Assembly (NCBI RefSeq): GCF_900102965.1 | Contig: NZ_FNGM01000012.1 | Span: forward strand, 101,824-159,357 | Source of the DNA: Paenibacillus jilunlii | GTDB taxonomy: Bacteria; Bacillota; Bacilli; Paenibacillales; Paenibacillaceae | DNA: 57,534 bases | Reading direction: 5' to 3' | Shown: piece by piece, positions 15,723 through 25,040 of the stretch | Numbering within the stretch: position 1 is the stretch's first letter | Layout: every line of letters begins with the position of its first letter | Translations under genes and position numbers: made by a program | The notes under the pieces: model-generated | Database searches by the model: none | The model's input: the letters and a program-made list of their open reading frames with translations, nothing else | Told to the model about the DNA's origin: nothing

Positions 15723-17390
15723 CTACTGTTCGAAGTAAATTTCGCTGTAATATTCCGTACCTGTCGGACCTGGAACATACCCTTTCAGGTTGGCTTTGGC
15801 AGCCAGCAGCGGAGTGGTGTGCACCAGCGGAATCCAAGGCGCGTCCGCTTTGATAATTTCCTGGGCTTGCTTGTACAGACCAGAACGTTTGGTCTGATCC
15901 GTTTCCTTCTGGGCATTGATCAGAAGACTATGCAGTTCTTCATTTACATAGAAGCTGCGGTTGTTTCCCGGAATAGCATCTTTATCCAGGAGGGTGTACA
16001 GGAAGTTATCCGGGTCTCCATTGTCGCCCGTCCAGCCGAGCATGTAGATATCATCTTTTTCTCCGGCTTTGGTATCATCGAGGTAAGTCGCCCATTCCGG
16101 CGATTCAATAACGGTTTTTACACCGATTTTGTCCCAATCGGCTTGGATGGCTTCAGCAACCTTCTTGCCGTCAGGCATGTAAGGCCGGGATACAGGCATG
16201 GCATACAAGGTTACCGGGTCCGGGAGACCCTTGGGATATCCGGCTTCGGCCAGAAGTGCCTTGGCTTTATCCAGATCGTATTCATAATCCTTCACAGCAT
16301 CGTTGTAGCCCCACAGTGATGGAGGTATTGGATTAACAGCAGCAGTGGCCTGGCCCGAGAAGAAGGCATCGATAATAGCTTGTTTATTTACAGCATAGTT
16401 CAGCGCCTGTCTTACTTTTACATTGTCAAAAGGTTTCTTTTTGAAGTTGAAGCCGAGGTAAGACACATTGAACGGAGGACGTTCAATCTTCTGCAGTCCA
16501 GTGTTGCCTTCAAGCGTGGACAGATCATCCGGGCTCAAATCCTCCATCAGATCAATCTCGCCGTTCTGCAGGGCGTTGAAGCGTGCCGAGTTATCCGGAA
16601 TAGAGCGAACGATGACTTTGTTCAGCTTAGGAAGCCCTTCTTTCCAGTAATTAGGATTTTTGTCCAGTGTAATGGAATCGTTGTGCTTCCATTCCTTGAA
16701 CACATAAGGTCCGGTGCCCACAGGCTCATTCTTGAAGTTTTCCTTCTTTTCCTTTATGGCAGCAGGACTGGCAATCCCAAAAGAGGTCATCGCAATGTTC
16801 TGCAGGAATGGTGCCTGCGGCTGTTTCAAAGTAAATTGTACGGTTGTGGCATCCACAGCCTTCACTTCCTTGATCACACGGCTGCCGTCCGGACCGAACA
16901 TGGAATCATAATAATCAAAAGAGTCCCCTTCAAATTTGAATTCACTTGCCGGATCGCTCCAGCGGGTGAAGTTAAATACTACCGCTTCGGCGTTGAAATC
17001 CGTTCCATCATGGAACTTCACACCCGGATGCAGCTTGAAAGTATAGGTCAAACCGTCAGCAGAAACTTCCCAGCTGTCAGCAAGCGAAGCTTGTACTTCA
17101 GAGGTTCCCGGCTTGTACTCCAGCAGGGAGTCGAACACTTGATGGGCAATCTTAAGCGATTCGCCGTCGGTCACAATGGCCGGGTCCAGTGAGGCAGAGT
17201 CGCCGCCGCGTCCCAAGATCAAGGTATCCTGCTGTGCCGCCGCTTCAGGTGAGCTTTCCGGTACAGTGGTCGCCGCTGCATTCGAACCCGTTGTTGCTTC
17301 TGTACCGGCATTGTTGTTACCTCCGCAGCCGCTTAAGGTCAAAACGGTCCCCAGCGTTACTGCCAGTGCAAGACTGCTCCATTTCTTCAT
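15723..17390 (-). CDS. Family 5 extracellular solute-binding lipoprotein (DppA/OppA-like)
   Basis: The peptide-capturing lipoprotein of 555 residues of the importer. The signal peptide ends in lipobox LTLSGC (Cys22), followed by an Asn/Ala/Thr-rich tether and a family 5 (SBP_bac_5) domain (WEVSADGLTYTFKLHPGVKF, YNDAVKDYEYDLDKAKALL, LGWTGDNGDPDNFL). Length fits the family. It lies downstream of both ATPase genes and upstream of both permeases, an order seen in Bacillota. The 346 bases before it carry a dispersed hairpin repeat that might uncouple its expression from the ATPases. Confidence 0.92.
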   Translation of the reverse strand: MKKWSSLALAVTLGTVLTLSGCGGNNNAGTEATTGSNAAATTVPESSPEAAAQQDTLILGRGGDSASLDPAIVTDGESLKIAHQVFDSLLEYKPGTSEVQASLADSWEVSADGLTYTFKLHPGVKFHDGTDFNAEAVVFNFTRWSDPASEFKFEGDSFDYYDSMFGPDGSRVIKEVKAVDATTVQFTLKQPQAPFLQNIAMTSFGIASPAAIKEKKENFKNEPVGTGPYVFKEWKHNDSITLDKNPNYWKEGLPKLNKVIVRSIPDNSARFNALQNGEIDLMEDLSPDDLSTLEGNTGLQKIERPPFNVSYLGFNFKKKPFDNVKVRQALNYAVNKQAIIDAFFSGQATAAVNPIPPSLWGYNDAVKDYEYDLDKAKALLAEAGYPKGLPDPVTLYAMPVSRPYMPDGKKVAEAIQADWDKIGVKTVIESPEWATYLDDTKAGEKDDIYMLGWTGDNGDPDNFLYTLLDKDAIPGNNRSFYVNEELHSLLINAQKETDQTKRSGLYKQAQEIIKADAPWIPLVHTTPLLAAKANLKGYVPGPTGTEYYSEIYFEQ

Positions 17391-17562
17391 CTTTAGAAAA
17401 ACTCCCTTCTTTCGTTAAAGTGTTAAAACTTCTATATGGAGTCGCGCCAAAGCGCTGCCACATACCAAGGCCAAAGATTTGCCGGCAGAATTAGCCTCAC
17501 TCACACTAAGCCAGATAAATTGAACTATAGTTCTACATTGCGGGGTATGGTCGTAACTACGG

Positions 17563-17722
17563 GGAATGTTTGGACTTCCAGCCGCTGTTGTCGTAAGAAT
17601 TTCTTGATTGAACCGCCTTTCGCGGTTGAAATCCGGTGACTGATTATGCTGGAGATAGCGAGCTTTCCTACGGAAAGCTTTCAGGCGGACGCATTCGCTC
17701 TTACAGTTCCAAACTTCCCCTC
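17563..17722. repeat. Dispersed long-hairpin element, copy 1
   Basis: The element begins GGAATGTTTGGACTTCC, has an inner hairpin AACCGCCTTTCGCGGTT, then GAAATCCGGTGAC, and ends GCATTCGCTCTTACAGTTCC. Copies 2 (35393) and 3 (41416) share the same plan. This copy carries an extra roughly 40-base insertion with its own small hairpin (AGCTTTCCTACGGAAAGCT). It occupies most of the gap between the second ATPase gene and the binding-protein gene in the peptide transporter operon. Confidence 0.8.
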
Positions 17723-17736
17723 CGCACTTCTACCTT

Positions 17737-18750
17737 TTATGAATCTTTCAAGTTCATCTTATACAGATGGGTACGGTCCTCTCCGTTATACAAATGACAT
17801 GCTGTCAGATGGCCGGGTCCGGTTTCCAGCAGCGCAGGTCTTGTACTGCGGCAGACATCCATCACCCGGGGGCAACGGGTATTAAAAGCACAGCCTACCG
17901 GCGCATTTGCCGGACTCGGCACTTCTCCCTGCAGAATGACCCGCTCCTTGCGGATATCCGGATCGGGTTCAGGAACCGCTGACAGCAGCGCTTGTGTATA
18001 AGGATGCTGAGGCTGGTCATACAGCTTGTTCTTATCGGTAATCTCCACAATCCGTCCAAGGTACATCACGGCAACACGGTCACAGATATGCTTCACCACA
18101 CTAAGGTCATGGGCTATGAATATGTAAGTTAGTCCAAATTCCTGTTGTAAATCCTGCATCAGATTAATGACCTGGGACTGGATGGACACATCAAGGGCTG
18201 ACACAGGCTCATCGGCAATAATCAGCTTCGGCTGCAGCGCCAGCGCTCTGGCAATCCCGATCCGCTGGCGCTGGCCGCCGGAGAACTGATGGGGGTACCG
18301 CTGAAGCTGCGCCTTGGCCAGACCGACTACATCGGCCAGCCGTTCAACAGCCGCCCGCCGCTCCTTCGCATTGCCTGCGCCATGCACAATCATCGGCTCC
18401 TCCAGGATACGCTGCACGGTATTCCGCGGGTCGAGGGAAGAGAACGGGTCCTGGAAAACAATCTGCATCTCCCGCCGGTGCTTGCGCATCTCCTCCATAG
18501 ACAGCTTCGTGATATCCCGGTCTTCGAACCAGACTTCCCCCGCCGTAGGCTCGATCAGACGAAGCAATGAACGGCCGGCCGTTGATTTGCCGCAGCCGCT
18601 CTCTCCAACAAGGCCAAAGGTTTCGCCCTTCCTGACAGCAAAGGATATGTCATCGACCGCTTTGATATAAGCTTGAGTTTTGTTGAAAAACCCCTTGTTG
18701 ACCGGATAATATTTCTTGAGGTTCTTGACCTCCAGCAGGCTATCCTTCAT
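17737..18750 (-). CDS. Oligopeptide ABC transporter ATPase (DppF/OppF-like)
   Basis: An ATP-hydrolysing subunit of 337 residues. It has Walker A GESGCGKST, Q-loop IVFQDPFSSLDP, signature FSGGQRQRIGIARAL, Walker B LIIADEPVSALD and H-loop IFIAHDL. The C-terminal oligopeptide-transporter extension with conserved cysteines follows (GCAFNTRCPRVMDVC), and such cysteines bind an iron-sulphur cluster in some homologues. It overlaps the upstream ATPase by four bases (ATGA type), so the two are translationally coupled and presumably form a heterodimer. Confidence 0.93.
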   Translation of the reverse strand: MKDSLLEVKNLKKYYPVNKGFFNKTQAYIKAVDDISFAVRKGETFGLVGESGCGKSTAGRSLLRLIEPTAGEVWFEDRDITKLSMEEMRKHRREMQIVFQDPFSSLDPRNTVQRILEEPMIVHGAGNAKERRAAVERLADVVGLAKAQLQRYPHQFSGGQRQRIGIARALALQPKLIIADEPVSALDVSIQSQVINLMQDLQQEFGLTYIFIAHDLSVVKHICDRVAVMYLGRIVEITDKNKLYDQPQHPYTQALLSAVPEPDPDIRKERVILQGEVPSPANAPVGCAFNTRCPRVMDVCRSTRPALLETGPGHLTACHLYNGEDRTHLYKMNLKDS

Positions 18751-19736
18751 ACCGCATCCTCCTGTTGGCTATCATGCAGCCAGCATCTGCAACTGTGGTT
18801 ATCCTCCTGCAGCTTCAGCTGCGGAAGGGATTGCCGGCAGAGCTCCATCACATGGGAGCAACGCGGTGCGAACCGGCATCCCTGCAATTCCTTGCTCAGG
18901 ATCGGCACATTGCCGGGAATCGAGTACAGCCGCTCCCTGGTTTCGCCCATTCTCGGCACCGACTGGATCAGCCCCCGGGTATAAGGATGCAGGGGATTCT
19001 TGAAAATATCACGCACACTGCCCTCCTCCACCACCTTGCCCGCATACATTACGGCAACCCGCTGGCACATTTCCGCCACCACCCCAAGATCATGGGTGAT
19101 GAGCATAACCGCAGTTCCCTGCTCCTCGTTCAGCTTGCGGATCAGGTCAAGAATCTGCGCCTGTATCGTAACATCAAGCGCTGTTGTCGGCTCATCCGCA
19201 ATGAGCAGTTCGGGACTGCAGGAGATCGACATCGCAATCATCACCCGCTGCCGCATTCCTCCCGACAATTGATGCGGATACTCACCGATAATGGCCTCCG
19301 GCCGGGGAATGCCGACCTTGCGGAGCATGTCCACCGCATGTGTGCGGGCATCCTTCTTGGACAGGCCACGGTGCAGCCGGACAGTTTCTATGATTTGCTG
19401 GCCGACAGTAAACAGCGGGTTCAGAGAAGTCATCGGCTCCTGAAAAATCATCGATACGGCACCGCCGCGGATGCTGCGCATTTCTTTTTCTTTCAGCGGT
19501 ACGATATCCTGGCCTTTCAGCAAAATACGCCCGCTCACGATCTTGCCCGGCGGATTAGGAACGAGCTTCAGAATGGACAGCGATGTGACGCTTTTGCCGC
19601 AGCCTGATTCGCCCACCACGCCCAGAACTTCTCCCGGATTGATGTACAGATCAACCCCGTCCACTGCCGGCACTTCGCCGCGTTCAGTAAAAAAATGAGT
19701 GTGCAATTCCTCAACTTTCAGAATAGGCTGGACCAC
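18747..19736 (-). CDS. Oligopeptide ABC transporter ATPase (DppD/OppD-like)
   Basis: The first gene of the peptide transporter operon, encoding 329 residues. Motifs seen are Walker A GESGCGKSVTSLS, signature LSGGMRQRVMIAMSI, Walker B LLIADEPTTALD, H-loop MLITHDLGVVAEM and a Cys-rich tail (GCRFAPRCSHVMELC). The start codon is GTG, with GAGAGGG about six bases upstream. The 250-base region before it is AT-rich and should carry the operon promoter; no clear operator was found. Confidence 0.93.
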   Translation of the reverse strand: MVQPILKVEELHTHFFTERGEVPAVDGVDLYINPGEVLGVVGESGCGKSVTSLSILKLVPNPPGKIVSGRILLKGQDIVPLKEKEMRSIRGGAVSMIFQEPMTSLNPLFTVGQQIIETVRLHRGLSKKDARTHAVDMLRKVGIPRPEAIIGEYPHQLSGGMRQRVMIAMSISCSPELLIADEPTTALDVTIQAQILDLIRKLNEEQGTAVMLITHDLGVVAEMCQRVAVMYAGKVVEEGSVRDIFKNPLHPYTRGLIQSVPRMGETRERLYSIPGNVPILSKELQGCRFAPRCSHVMELCRQSLPQLKLQEDNHSCRCWLHDSQQEDAV

Positions 19737-19989
19737 TATGAACCCTCTCTTCTATTAGAAATTGAACACAGGTCAAATGAAAGAATAGTGAGTTGCCTCA
19801 TAGACGAAATAAAGAATATCCAACACCTTACACGAAGCGATAGGAATTCGGGATAAGTCTACATTATTGTTATTTAATGGTATAACACTACTATATAAAT
19901 CCTGGATAGACAAGATGTTTTTGTACATTAAACTAACACCAGTGTTTATATGGGAATAAATTCAGTCCTCAATAAAAGAAAAAACTGTG

Positions 19990-20955
19990 CTATTTATATA
20001 GCGACAGCCATTTCTCTAGCTGATTTCTCAGCATCTCCCGGTAATATAGCGGCTCCATAATTTCGGCCTCTTCTTCAAAATTCAGAATCCAGCGGACAAA
20101 GCCGATGTCCTGTTCTATTGCCACTTTAAAATGCAGGCACCTGGTCTGGAGGTCTACCTTGTTGGGTTTCACGAACATATCCTCGTATTTGATCCGGTCC
20201 AGCATCCGTTCCGAAAACCTGATCTTGAACTCTACCTGCAGACTATCCCGGTCCAATGACCACTTCTGCTCCATAAAGGCCTGCAAATCAAACTGCTCTT
20301 TGGAAAACCAAAGATTCGTCGGCTGCACATTCGAGAACCCATGAAGATGAAAAGTCCGGATAATCCCGAAACGATGACAAAAACCGATTAGATGATAACG
20401 ATTCTCCAAGGGAACAAGGCAGTATGGATCAATCTGAATGTTTCTTTCAGCATAGGCATTCTCGCTATAATCGGCCAGAATGCTGTTTTGCTTCATGATG
20501 GCGTTCAATACCTCGGTCAAAAAGGGCGGCGGGTCATCCTGATACCCGCTTCTTTCCATCCATAGCTGTCCAGCTTCTCTTTTGGCAGTTTCCATCGTTT
20601 CTTCCCTTTCCGCCTTCTGCTTGTAGGCTGCGGCCATTACTTTCTCATAGGCGCTTTCAAAGCTGGGAGGCAGTATGTTTTTGATGTCATCCATAATACC
20701 ACGCAGCTGTGAAAATGCGGCCGATTCTTCTTCCGACCAATCCAGAGGGTATAATGCAAAATTACCGATAAAAGCGTATCCTTTCCCATGTCCCAAATGG
20801 ATGATAGGGATGTGCATGGCGCTGAGCGCATCCATATCCCGGTATATCGTTCTCTCGCTGTTGCCGCAGCGTTCCGCCAGTTCGCGGGCCAAAATTCCCG
20901 GTTTGGCTTGCACTAGCGTAATAATGCGCATTAGCCGGATTAATCGGTCTGTCAT
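19990..20955 (-). CDS. YafY-type HTH/WYL transcriptional regulator
   Basis: A regulator of 321 residues with an N-terminal HTH_11 winged helix (RLMRIITLVQAKPGILARELAE is split here by helices; recognition part NSERTIYRDMDALS) and a central WYL-type sensory domain at about 165-240 (RYHLIGFCHRFG in place of WYL). A WCX-type C-terminal extension reaches to the end. Members often sense nucleic-acid fragments or small ligands and act as repressors or activators. It stands alone and upstream of the peptide transporter operon in the same orientation. Its target is unknown, though its proximity makes that operon a candidate. Confidence 0.85.
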   Translation of the reverse strand: MTDRLIRLMRIITLVQAKPGILARELAERCGNSERTIYRDMDALSAMHIPIIHLGHGKGYAFIGNFALYPLDWSEEESAAFSQLRGIMDDIKNILPPSFESAYEKVMAAAYKQKAEREETMETAKREAGQLWMERSGYQDDPPPFLTEVLNAIMKQNSILADYSENAYAERNIQIDPYCLVPLENRYHLIGFCHRFGIIRTFHLHGFSNVQPTNLWFSKEQFDLQAFMEQKWSLDRDSLQVEFKIRFSERMLDRIKYEDMFVKPNKVDLQTRCLHFKVAIEQDIGFVRWILNFEEEAEIMEPLYYREMLRNQLEKWLSLYK

Positions 20956-21187
20956 ATTCAGTTCCCCTTGAGTTTATGGTAAAATAGACCCATTATTTTA
21001 AATAAATTAGTTATATATATCTATAACCATTGATGTAATAACTCAAATTAATAAAGATAATAGAACTATTTTACTACATTACCATACTTATAAATCGGTT
21101 AATTGTTAACTAACCCCCGCAAAAGATTATGAATGAATATGCTTATGTATGTACTGGCAGGGTCGCGTACAATGCCCGCAGCCCCCC

Positions 21188-21871
21188 CTATCTTGTTGCT
21201 GTCCTCCACCAGACTTGACTCTCTGCGTCAAGCTGTTTATACACTGTTTCCGCTTCTTTCACAAGCTGCATATCTCCGGATCTGGCGGCCAGCAGCAGTA
21301 AATCGTCTGCCTGCCGCCGTAGATGCTCGAACTCCGTCTGGGTGTTGCCTTTGGTGCGCTGCACTGCCACTTCTTCCAGCAGCTTCTCCGTCTTCAGTAG
21401 CACCAGGTGTTTCTCGACATGGAAGCAGCACCGTTCTGACAGGACATCTGTATGATGTGTATATTCCATGCTGAGCTTTTTCAGAGGCAGCTCCCGGATC
21501 CGTTCTACCGGAGGCTGTTTGTACTGCCATTGCAGCCAGAGGGCCTCATGAATTCCTGCCGGTTTGGCTGCCATCGTGAATTCCAATGCGATGTATTTCC
21601 GTGCTTTGGAATATAGTTTGCCAAGCTTAAGCAGTATAGAACGCCCCTCCCCGGTTTCTGCATTGCAGCCATGACATCCATTGAAGGTTACATGTGCTTC
21701 CAGCCAGATTCTAAGTTCAATCTCGCGGGCCACCACCTTCCGGGTCCGCTTGCGGGATTCCTCAGGATTGGAAATTCCCTTCCACTCGATAAGCAGAACT
21801 ACATTCTGCGCACCGGCTGCAAAAATCCGTTCCTGGCTCCACGTAAATGTGGGCTGAAAACTTGCTTGCAT
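21188..21871 (-). CDS. Hypothetical protein, 227 residues
   Basis: No family is recognised with confidence. The ATG at 21871 follows a good GAGGTGG site; upstream in-frame extension is judged non-coding because it crosses the terminator of the neighbouring membrane protease gene. The N-terminal half looks like beta-strands (AAGAQNVVLLIEWKG, IELRIWLEAHVTF), with a CHGCN motif near residue 67. The C-terminal half is helical and charged, with LLEEVAVQRTKGNTQTEFEH and QLVKEAETVYKQLDAES. This resembles the accessory part that follows von Willebrand A domains in some bacterial proteins, but no MIDAS motif is present. Soluble, no signal peptide. Confidence 0.55.
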   Translation of the reverse strand: MQASFQPTFTWSQERIFAAGAQNVVLLIEWKGISNPEESRKRTRKVVAREIELRIWLEAHVTFNGCHGCNAETGEGRSILLKLGKLYSKARKYIALEFTMAAKPAGIHEALWLQWQYKQPPVERIRELPLKKLSMEYTHHTDVLSERCCFHVEKHLVLLKTEKLLEEVAVQRTKGNTQTEFEHLRRQADDLLLLAARSGDMQLVKEAETVYKQLDAESQVWWRTATR

Positions 21872-21969
21872 ATTTCCACCTCTTTCTTTTTTTGGGTCTT
21901 CTATTAATGTACCAATATTGGCGGACAACTCCTTGTCATGGAATATATGTTCGGTCCTATAATATCGAC

Positions 21970-22010
21970 AAAAAAAGAGGCACTCCCCCTTAAAAGGAGA
22001 ATGCCTCTTT
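21970..22010 (-). terminator. Terminator of the membrane protease-like gene
   Basis: The stem AAAGAGGCATTCTCC/GGGGAGTGCCTCTTT contains small mismatches and is followed by a long T-run on the minus strand. It separates the gene at 22056 from the hypothetical gene at 21188. Confidence 0.8.
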
Positions 22011-22055
22011 GTGAAAGAACATACTTTTGTCGAAACATGGTGATAAATACTCATT

Positions 22056-22742
22056 TTAGTAGCTTGCAGTGCTGCGTCTGCTCCGCTCCCCCTTGAAAAA
22101 AAATCCCAGCGCCCATTTTGCACACAACAGCGAGAATACAAAAAACAAAAGCGCCCAGACAATCGCAGGGAGCGGTGTAAGCCGTGCCAGATTAGCCGCA
22201 TCTCCTGCACGTCCCGGGGTAACCGCCGCAGCCGAGACCAGAAACAGCGAGCCCATGACAGATTCCTCCAGGGTCAGGAAGGCCAGGAATAAATAATAAT
22301 ATTTGCCCGCCTTTGGCCAGACGAACAGCATGACCAGATTCAGCAGGATGAACCCGCCCAGCCAGAGCATGCCGAATCCGCCCCGCACATACAGGACAAG
22401 CATCACCAGCGCCACACCGGATGCCAGCAGCAGTCCCCATCTATACCGCCCTTTGTTATACAGATAAAACAGCAGAAGTGAGAATAATGACGCCAGCGTA
22501 TACCCCGCCAGTGATACCAGAACCGCCTTCCCGCCCGCTTCTATAGCCGAGTAGGTGACTCCGCTATGATCTGCATACAATTCAATGCGCAGCACACTCC
22601 CCGAGAGCAGCAGCGTGACCAGCGCATGGCCGAATTCATGGAACATGGTATCCAGATTGCGGAACAGAGAGGAAAATGGAATCAGCCGGGTCAGTAAAGC
22701 GGAACCTGCAAGAAACAGCAGGGTTTTGAGCCATTTGTTCAT
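22056..22742 (-). CDS. M50-like membrane metalloprotease family protein
   Basis: A polytopic membrane protein of 228 residues with about six hydrophobic segments. A zinc-protease HEFGH motif (HExxH) at about residues 35-39, in FHEFGHALVTLLLSG, sits at the edge of the second helix, as in M50-like (B. subtilis YwqM/YpzF-like) site-2-protease relatives. A second metal ligand is not obvious, so activity is uncertain. The ATG at 22742 follows AGGGG; a TTG eight codons earlier lacks a site. It has its own terminator and is divergent from the coiled-coil gene at 23014. Confidence 0.75.
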   Translation of the reverse strand: MNKWLKTLLFLAGSALLTRLIPFSSLFRNLDTMFHEFGHALVTLLLSGSVLRIELYADHSGVTYSAIEAGGKAVLVSLAGYTLASLFSLLLFYLYNKGRYRWGLLLASGVALVMLVLYVRGGFGMLWLGGFILLNLVMLFVWPKAGKYYYLFLAFLTLEESVMGSLFLVSAAAVTPGRAGDAANLARLTPLPAIVWALLFFVFSLLCAKWALGFFFKGERSRRSTASY

Positions 22743-23013
22743 AGCGTGCAGCCCCTTTCCGTACAAAGTATACGTGAATTCAGCCAGGAACGGTAGCCAA
22801 AAAGAAACCTTAAGGGCCTGAATCCGGTATTACCTGTAGATATGGTTATCCTCCTGGGCCGCAGGGTAAAAACTTTGTAAACTCTTGTTAGGGACAAAAT
22901 ATCGCCCCAACCGCCAAATCACGCCATACTGCGGCACCAGATGCCAAGCCAAGCTAGTTCTGCTATGTTAAAATAAGAGGAAAGGCCAGTCTATACCAGG
23001 TGGTGATTTAGAA

Positions 23014-23481
23014 ATGAAGCCCAAAGTAAAACACACTTATACAAAGCTGTTATGTTCAGTACTGATGCTCCTGGGATTGTCAGTCATCTTTCCCGCTCCT
23101 GCGGCAAAGGCTAATTATTTCAGTGACTTATATAATGGATTGCAGAATTTCTCGGAGCTTCCCGGTGAGGTCAATCAGTTGCAGGAGAGCTACAGGCAAA
23201 CTACGGAGGAGCTGCAGCAGACCAAGGAACAGCTTGGGCAAACCCTGCAGCAGATGGCTGATTATCAGGCCCAGAACGCGGCCCTGCAGGAGCAGAACCG
23301 CCAGCTCAGCCAAGTGGTGGATGAACTGAAAAATGACCGTACAGCAAGGGAGAACTACTATAACCGGATTAAAGTTACCGTAGTTACCGGACTTGCGCTG
23401 GTACTCGGTTACTTCGTGCTGATCCGGCTGCTGCGGCTGGGCATGCGCCACAGGTCCAGAAAAAGCGACCGCCTGCTTTAA
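23014..23481 (+). CDS. Exported coiled-coil protein with C-terminal membrane helix
   Basis: A protein of 155 residues with a signal peptide at about 1-34 (ends PAAKA). A Gln/Glu-rich coiled coil follows at about 45-110 (LQQTKEQLGQTLQQM and ALQEQNRQLSQVVDEL), then a membrane helix near 122-141 and an Arg/Lys-rich tail (RHRSRKSDRLL). The coil would lie outside the membrane with the tail in the cytosol. No enzymatic motif is present and the family is unknown to me. The GGTGGTGA site and a 31-base gap to the AIM24 gene suggest the two are co-transcribed. Confidence 0.75.
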   Translation: MKPKVKHTYTKLLCSVLMLLGLSVIFPAPAAKANYFSDLYNGLQNFSELPGEVNQLQESYRQTTEELQQTKEQLGQTLQQMADYQAQNAALQEQNRQLSQVVDELKNDRTARENYYNRIKVTVVTGLALVLGYFVLIRLLRLGMRHRSRKSDRLL

Positions 23482-23512
23482 TGTGTAATGTGTACATGAG
23501 GGAGTGTAAACT

Positions 23513-24217
23513 ATGAACATCGATGTCCAGGATGAAGGCGACAGCGGCAGCGGACAAGCCGTGGCCTTCACTGTTGACGAGAACGAAGAAATTCATGTGC
23601 TGCATCCACAGCAAATAATCGCTTATCAGGGCCCTTCTTCAGGCCGCGCGGACCGGCTGATGGATGTCAAGGGAATGTACCGCAAACGCAAGCTGATCCG
23701 CTCGGATATGACCGGCCCTTGCCGCTTCGTTGCCGCCCTGCCTCCCGGCTACAGGGTCAAAACCTTCCAGCTGGACGGAAAAAGCGATCTGCTCTATGAT
23801 TTCAGGCATCTGTTCTTCTACAGCAAAGGAATTACTATGCAGACCAGGGTGCTGAGCATGAAGAACATGCTTGTTACACGCGATGTTATCAAGGTTAAGT
23901 TCTCGGGACCGGGCAGCATCGGCATTCTGACCGAGGGAACCGTATGTGAAGCCGAGCTGCACCCCTTAGATCCACTGTATGTGGATGCCGGCAGTATTAT
24001 CGCTTATCCCGAAAACGCCAAGCTTGAGCTGACCGTCTACGGCAATCACTTAGCCAGCCAGCATATGAGCTACCACTGGAAGATGACCGGCCACGGACCG
24101 GTCATGTTTCAGGCCGGACGCCAGAGCCGCCGCTTCGAACGCGACAATAATGAGGACGGCATTATCAAACGTTTTCTGCGTGAAGCACTGCCCTTTGGCG
24201 GGGTCTTCATTAAGTAG
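23513..24217 (+). CDS. AIM24 family protein
   Basis: A soluble beta-rich protein of 234 residues of the AIM24 (TIGR00266/DUF124-like) family, which has a double-stranded beta-helix fold. Family-like segments include LHPQQIIAYQGPSSGRAD, FSGPGSIGILTEG, and LYVDAGSIIAYPENAKLELT, where the aspartate-alanine-glycine turn is characteristic. The bacterial function is not established; the mitochondrial homologue affects inner-membrane organisation. The start is supported by GGGAG upstream. It follows the coiled-coil membrane gene and ends at a strong bidirectional terminator. Confidence 0.82.
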   Translation: MNIDVQDEGDSGSGQAVAFTVDENEEIHVLHPQQIIAYQGPSSGRADRLMDVKGMYRKRKLIRSDMTGPCRFVAALPPGYRVKTFQLDGKSDLLYDFRHLFFYSKGITMQTRVLSMKNMLVTRDVIKVKFSGPGSIGILTEGTVCEAELHPLDPLYVDAGSIIAYPENAKLELTVYGNHLASQHMSYHWKMTGHGPVMFQAGRQSRRFERDNNEDGIIKRFLREALPFGGVFIK

Positions 24218-24240
24218 CCCGATATACGGTTATCGATTGT

Positions 24241-24280
24241 AAAAAGAGCGCCCGCGAATTTCTTCGCGCGGCGCTCTTTG
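24241..24280. terminator. Bidirectional terminator between AIM24 and dps genes
   Basis: A long GC-rich stem (AAAGAGCGCC...GGCGCTCTTT, with an inner GCG/CGC) has A-rich left and T-rich right flanks. It sits between two convergent genes. Confidence 0.85.
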
Positions 24281-24345
24281 TTGAGGCTGTAACTTGGGTT
24301 ATGGCTAACGGTAAGTAACGCTCAAATCTGCCTCAGCTTCTTGGA

Positions 24346-24801
24346 TTAAGCCAAGAAGGCGTTCAGCATCCAGGCGGATTTCTCCACGCTGTTTCTTATT
24401 CCAATCAGCAGGTCGGCAGTAGGCTGATCACTCAGTTCTTCCGCAGCCGAGATCGTGCTCTTCAATTCCTCGGTCACAACAGCAAAGTCCTTAACCAGTT
24501 GGGCAACCATTTCCTGTGCGGTTTCTCCACCAGCCGCTTCCTTAAGATCGGAGAGAGCCAGATATTGTGTCATCGTTGAAGCCGGTTGGCCCCCGATCGC
24601 CAGCAGGCGCTCTGCCAGATCATCCACATATGTGGCAGCTTCTGTATACAGCTCTTCAAATTTGGTGTGGAGCGTGAAGAATTGGGGTCCACTCACATAC
24701 CAGTGGTAATGATGCAGCTTCACTCCCAGCAGTGTCCAATTTGCGGTCTGACGGTTTAAGGCAGCGTGCAGTTCAGTATGACTCTTGATTTGTGTACTCA
24801 T
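24346..24801 (-). CDS. dps: Dps family ferritin-like protein
   Basis: A 151-residue subunit of a spherical dodecamer that oxidises and stores iron using peroxide and protects DNA. The inter-subunit ferroxidase ligands are readable: His33 (YHWYVSG), His45 (LHTKFEELY), and Asp60 and Glu64 (VDDLAERL). The length is typical, with no long basic tail, so DNA binding may be weak (MrgA-like, or a storage-only Dps). A Per-box-like inverted repeat lies 40 bases upstream, fitting peroxide or metal control. Confidence 0.95.
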   Translation of the reverse strand: MSTQIKSHTELHAALNRQTANWTLLGVKLHHYHWYVSGPQFFTLHTKFEELYTEAATYVDDLAERLLAIGGQPASTMTQYLALSDLKEAAGGETAQEMVAQLVKDFAVVTEELKSTISAAEELSDQPTADLLIGIRNSVEKSAWMLNAFLA

Positions 24802-24841
24802 TCGAACAACCTCCTATGGCCTATTTATTTGTTATTTGTAT

Positions 24842-24856
24842 TTAGACTCGTTCTAA
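24842..24856. promoter_or_regulatory. PerR/Fur-type operator upstream of dps
   Basis: TTAGACTCGTTCTAA is an inverted repeat with perfect TTAGA/TCTAA ends in the 7-1-7 layout of the Per box (consensus TTATAATNATTATAA). It lies 41 bases upstream of the dps start. In Bacillus, Dps/MrgA is a classical PerR target, so PerR is the likely binder; Fur or Zur cannot be excluded. Confidence 0.6.
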
Positions 24857-25040
24857 ATCTATATACAATTTAACATATCGCTCAGAGTTTTGCAAGCTAT
24901 CCTGAAATAACGGTTCCGATTCATAGGACATGGAACTGCTGCAAATTCTAGCACACTCCCCCTTCGACACCTATTATTTCTATCACATTTAGCCAAATGC
25001 TGCCGAATTGACATAAATTACTCCATTGCGGCAGATAAGA

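Noticed and set aside
15712..15837. Longer DppB-like protein starting at 15837
   Set aside because: It would overlap the binding-protein gene by over 100 bases and adds a leader unlike the family; the TTG at 15711 has a suitable ribosome site.
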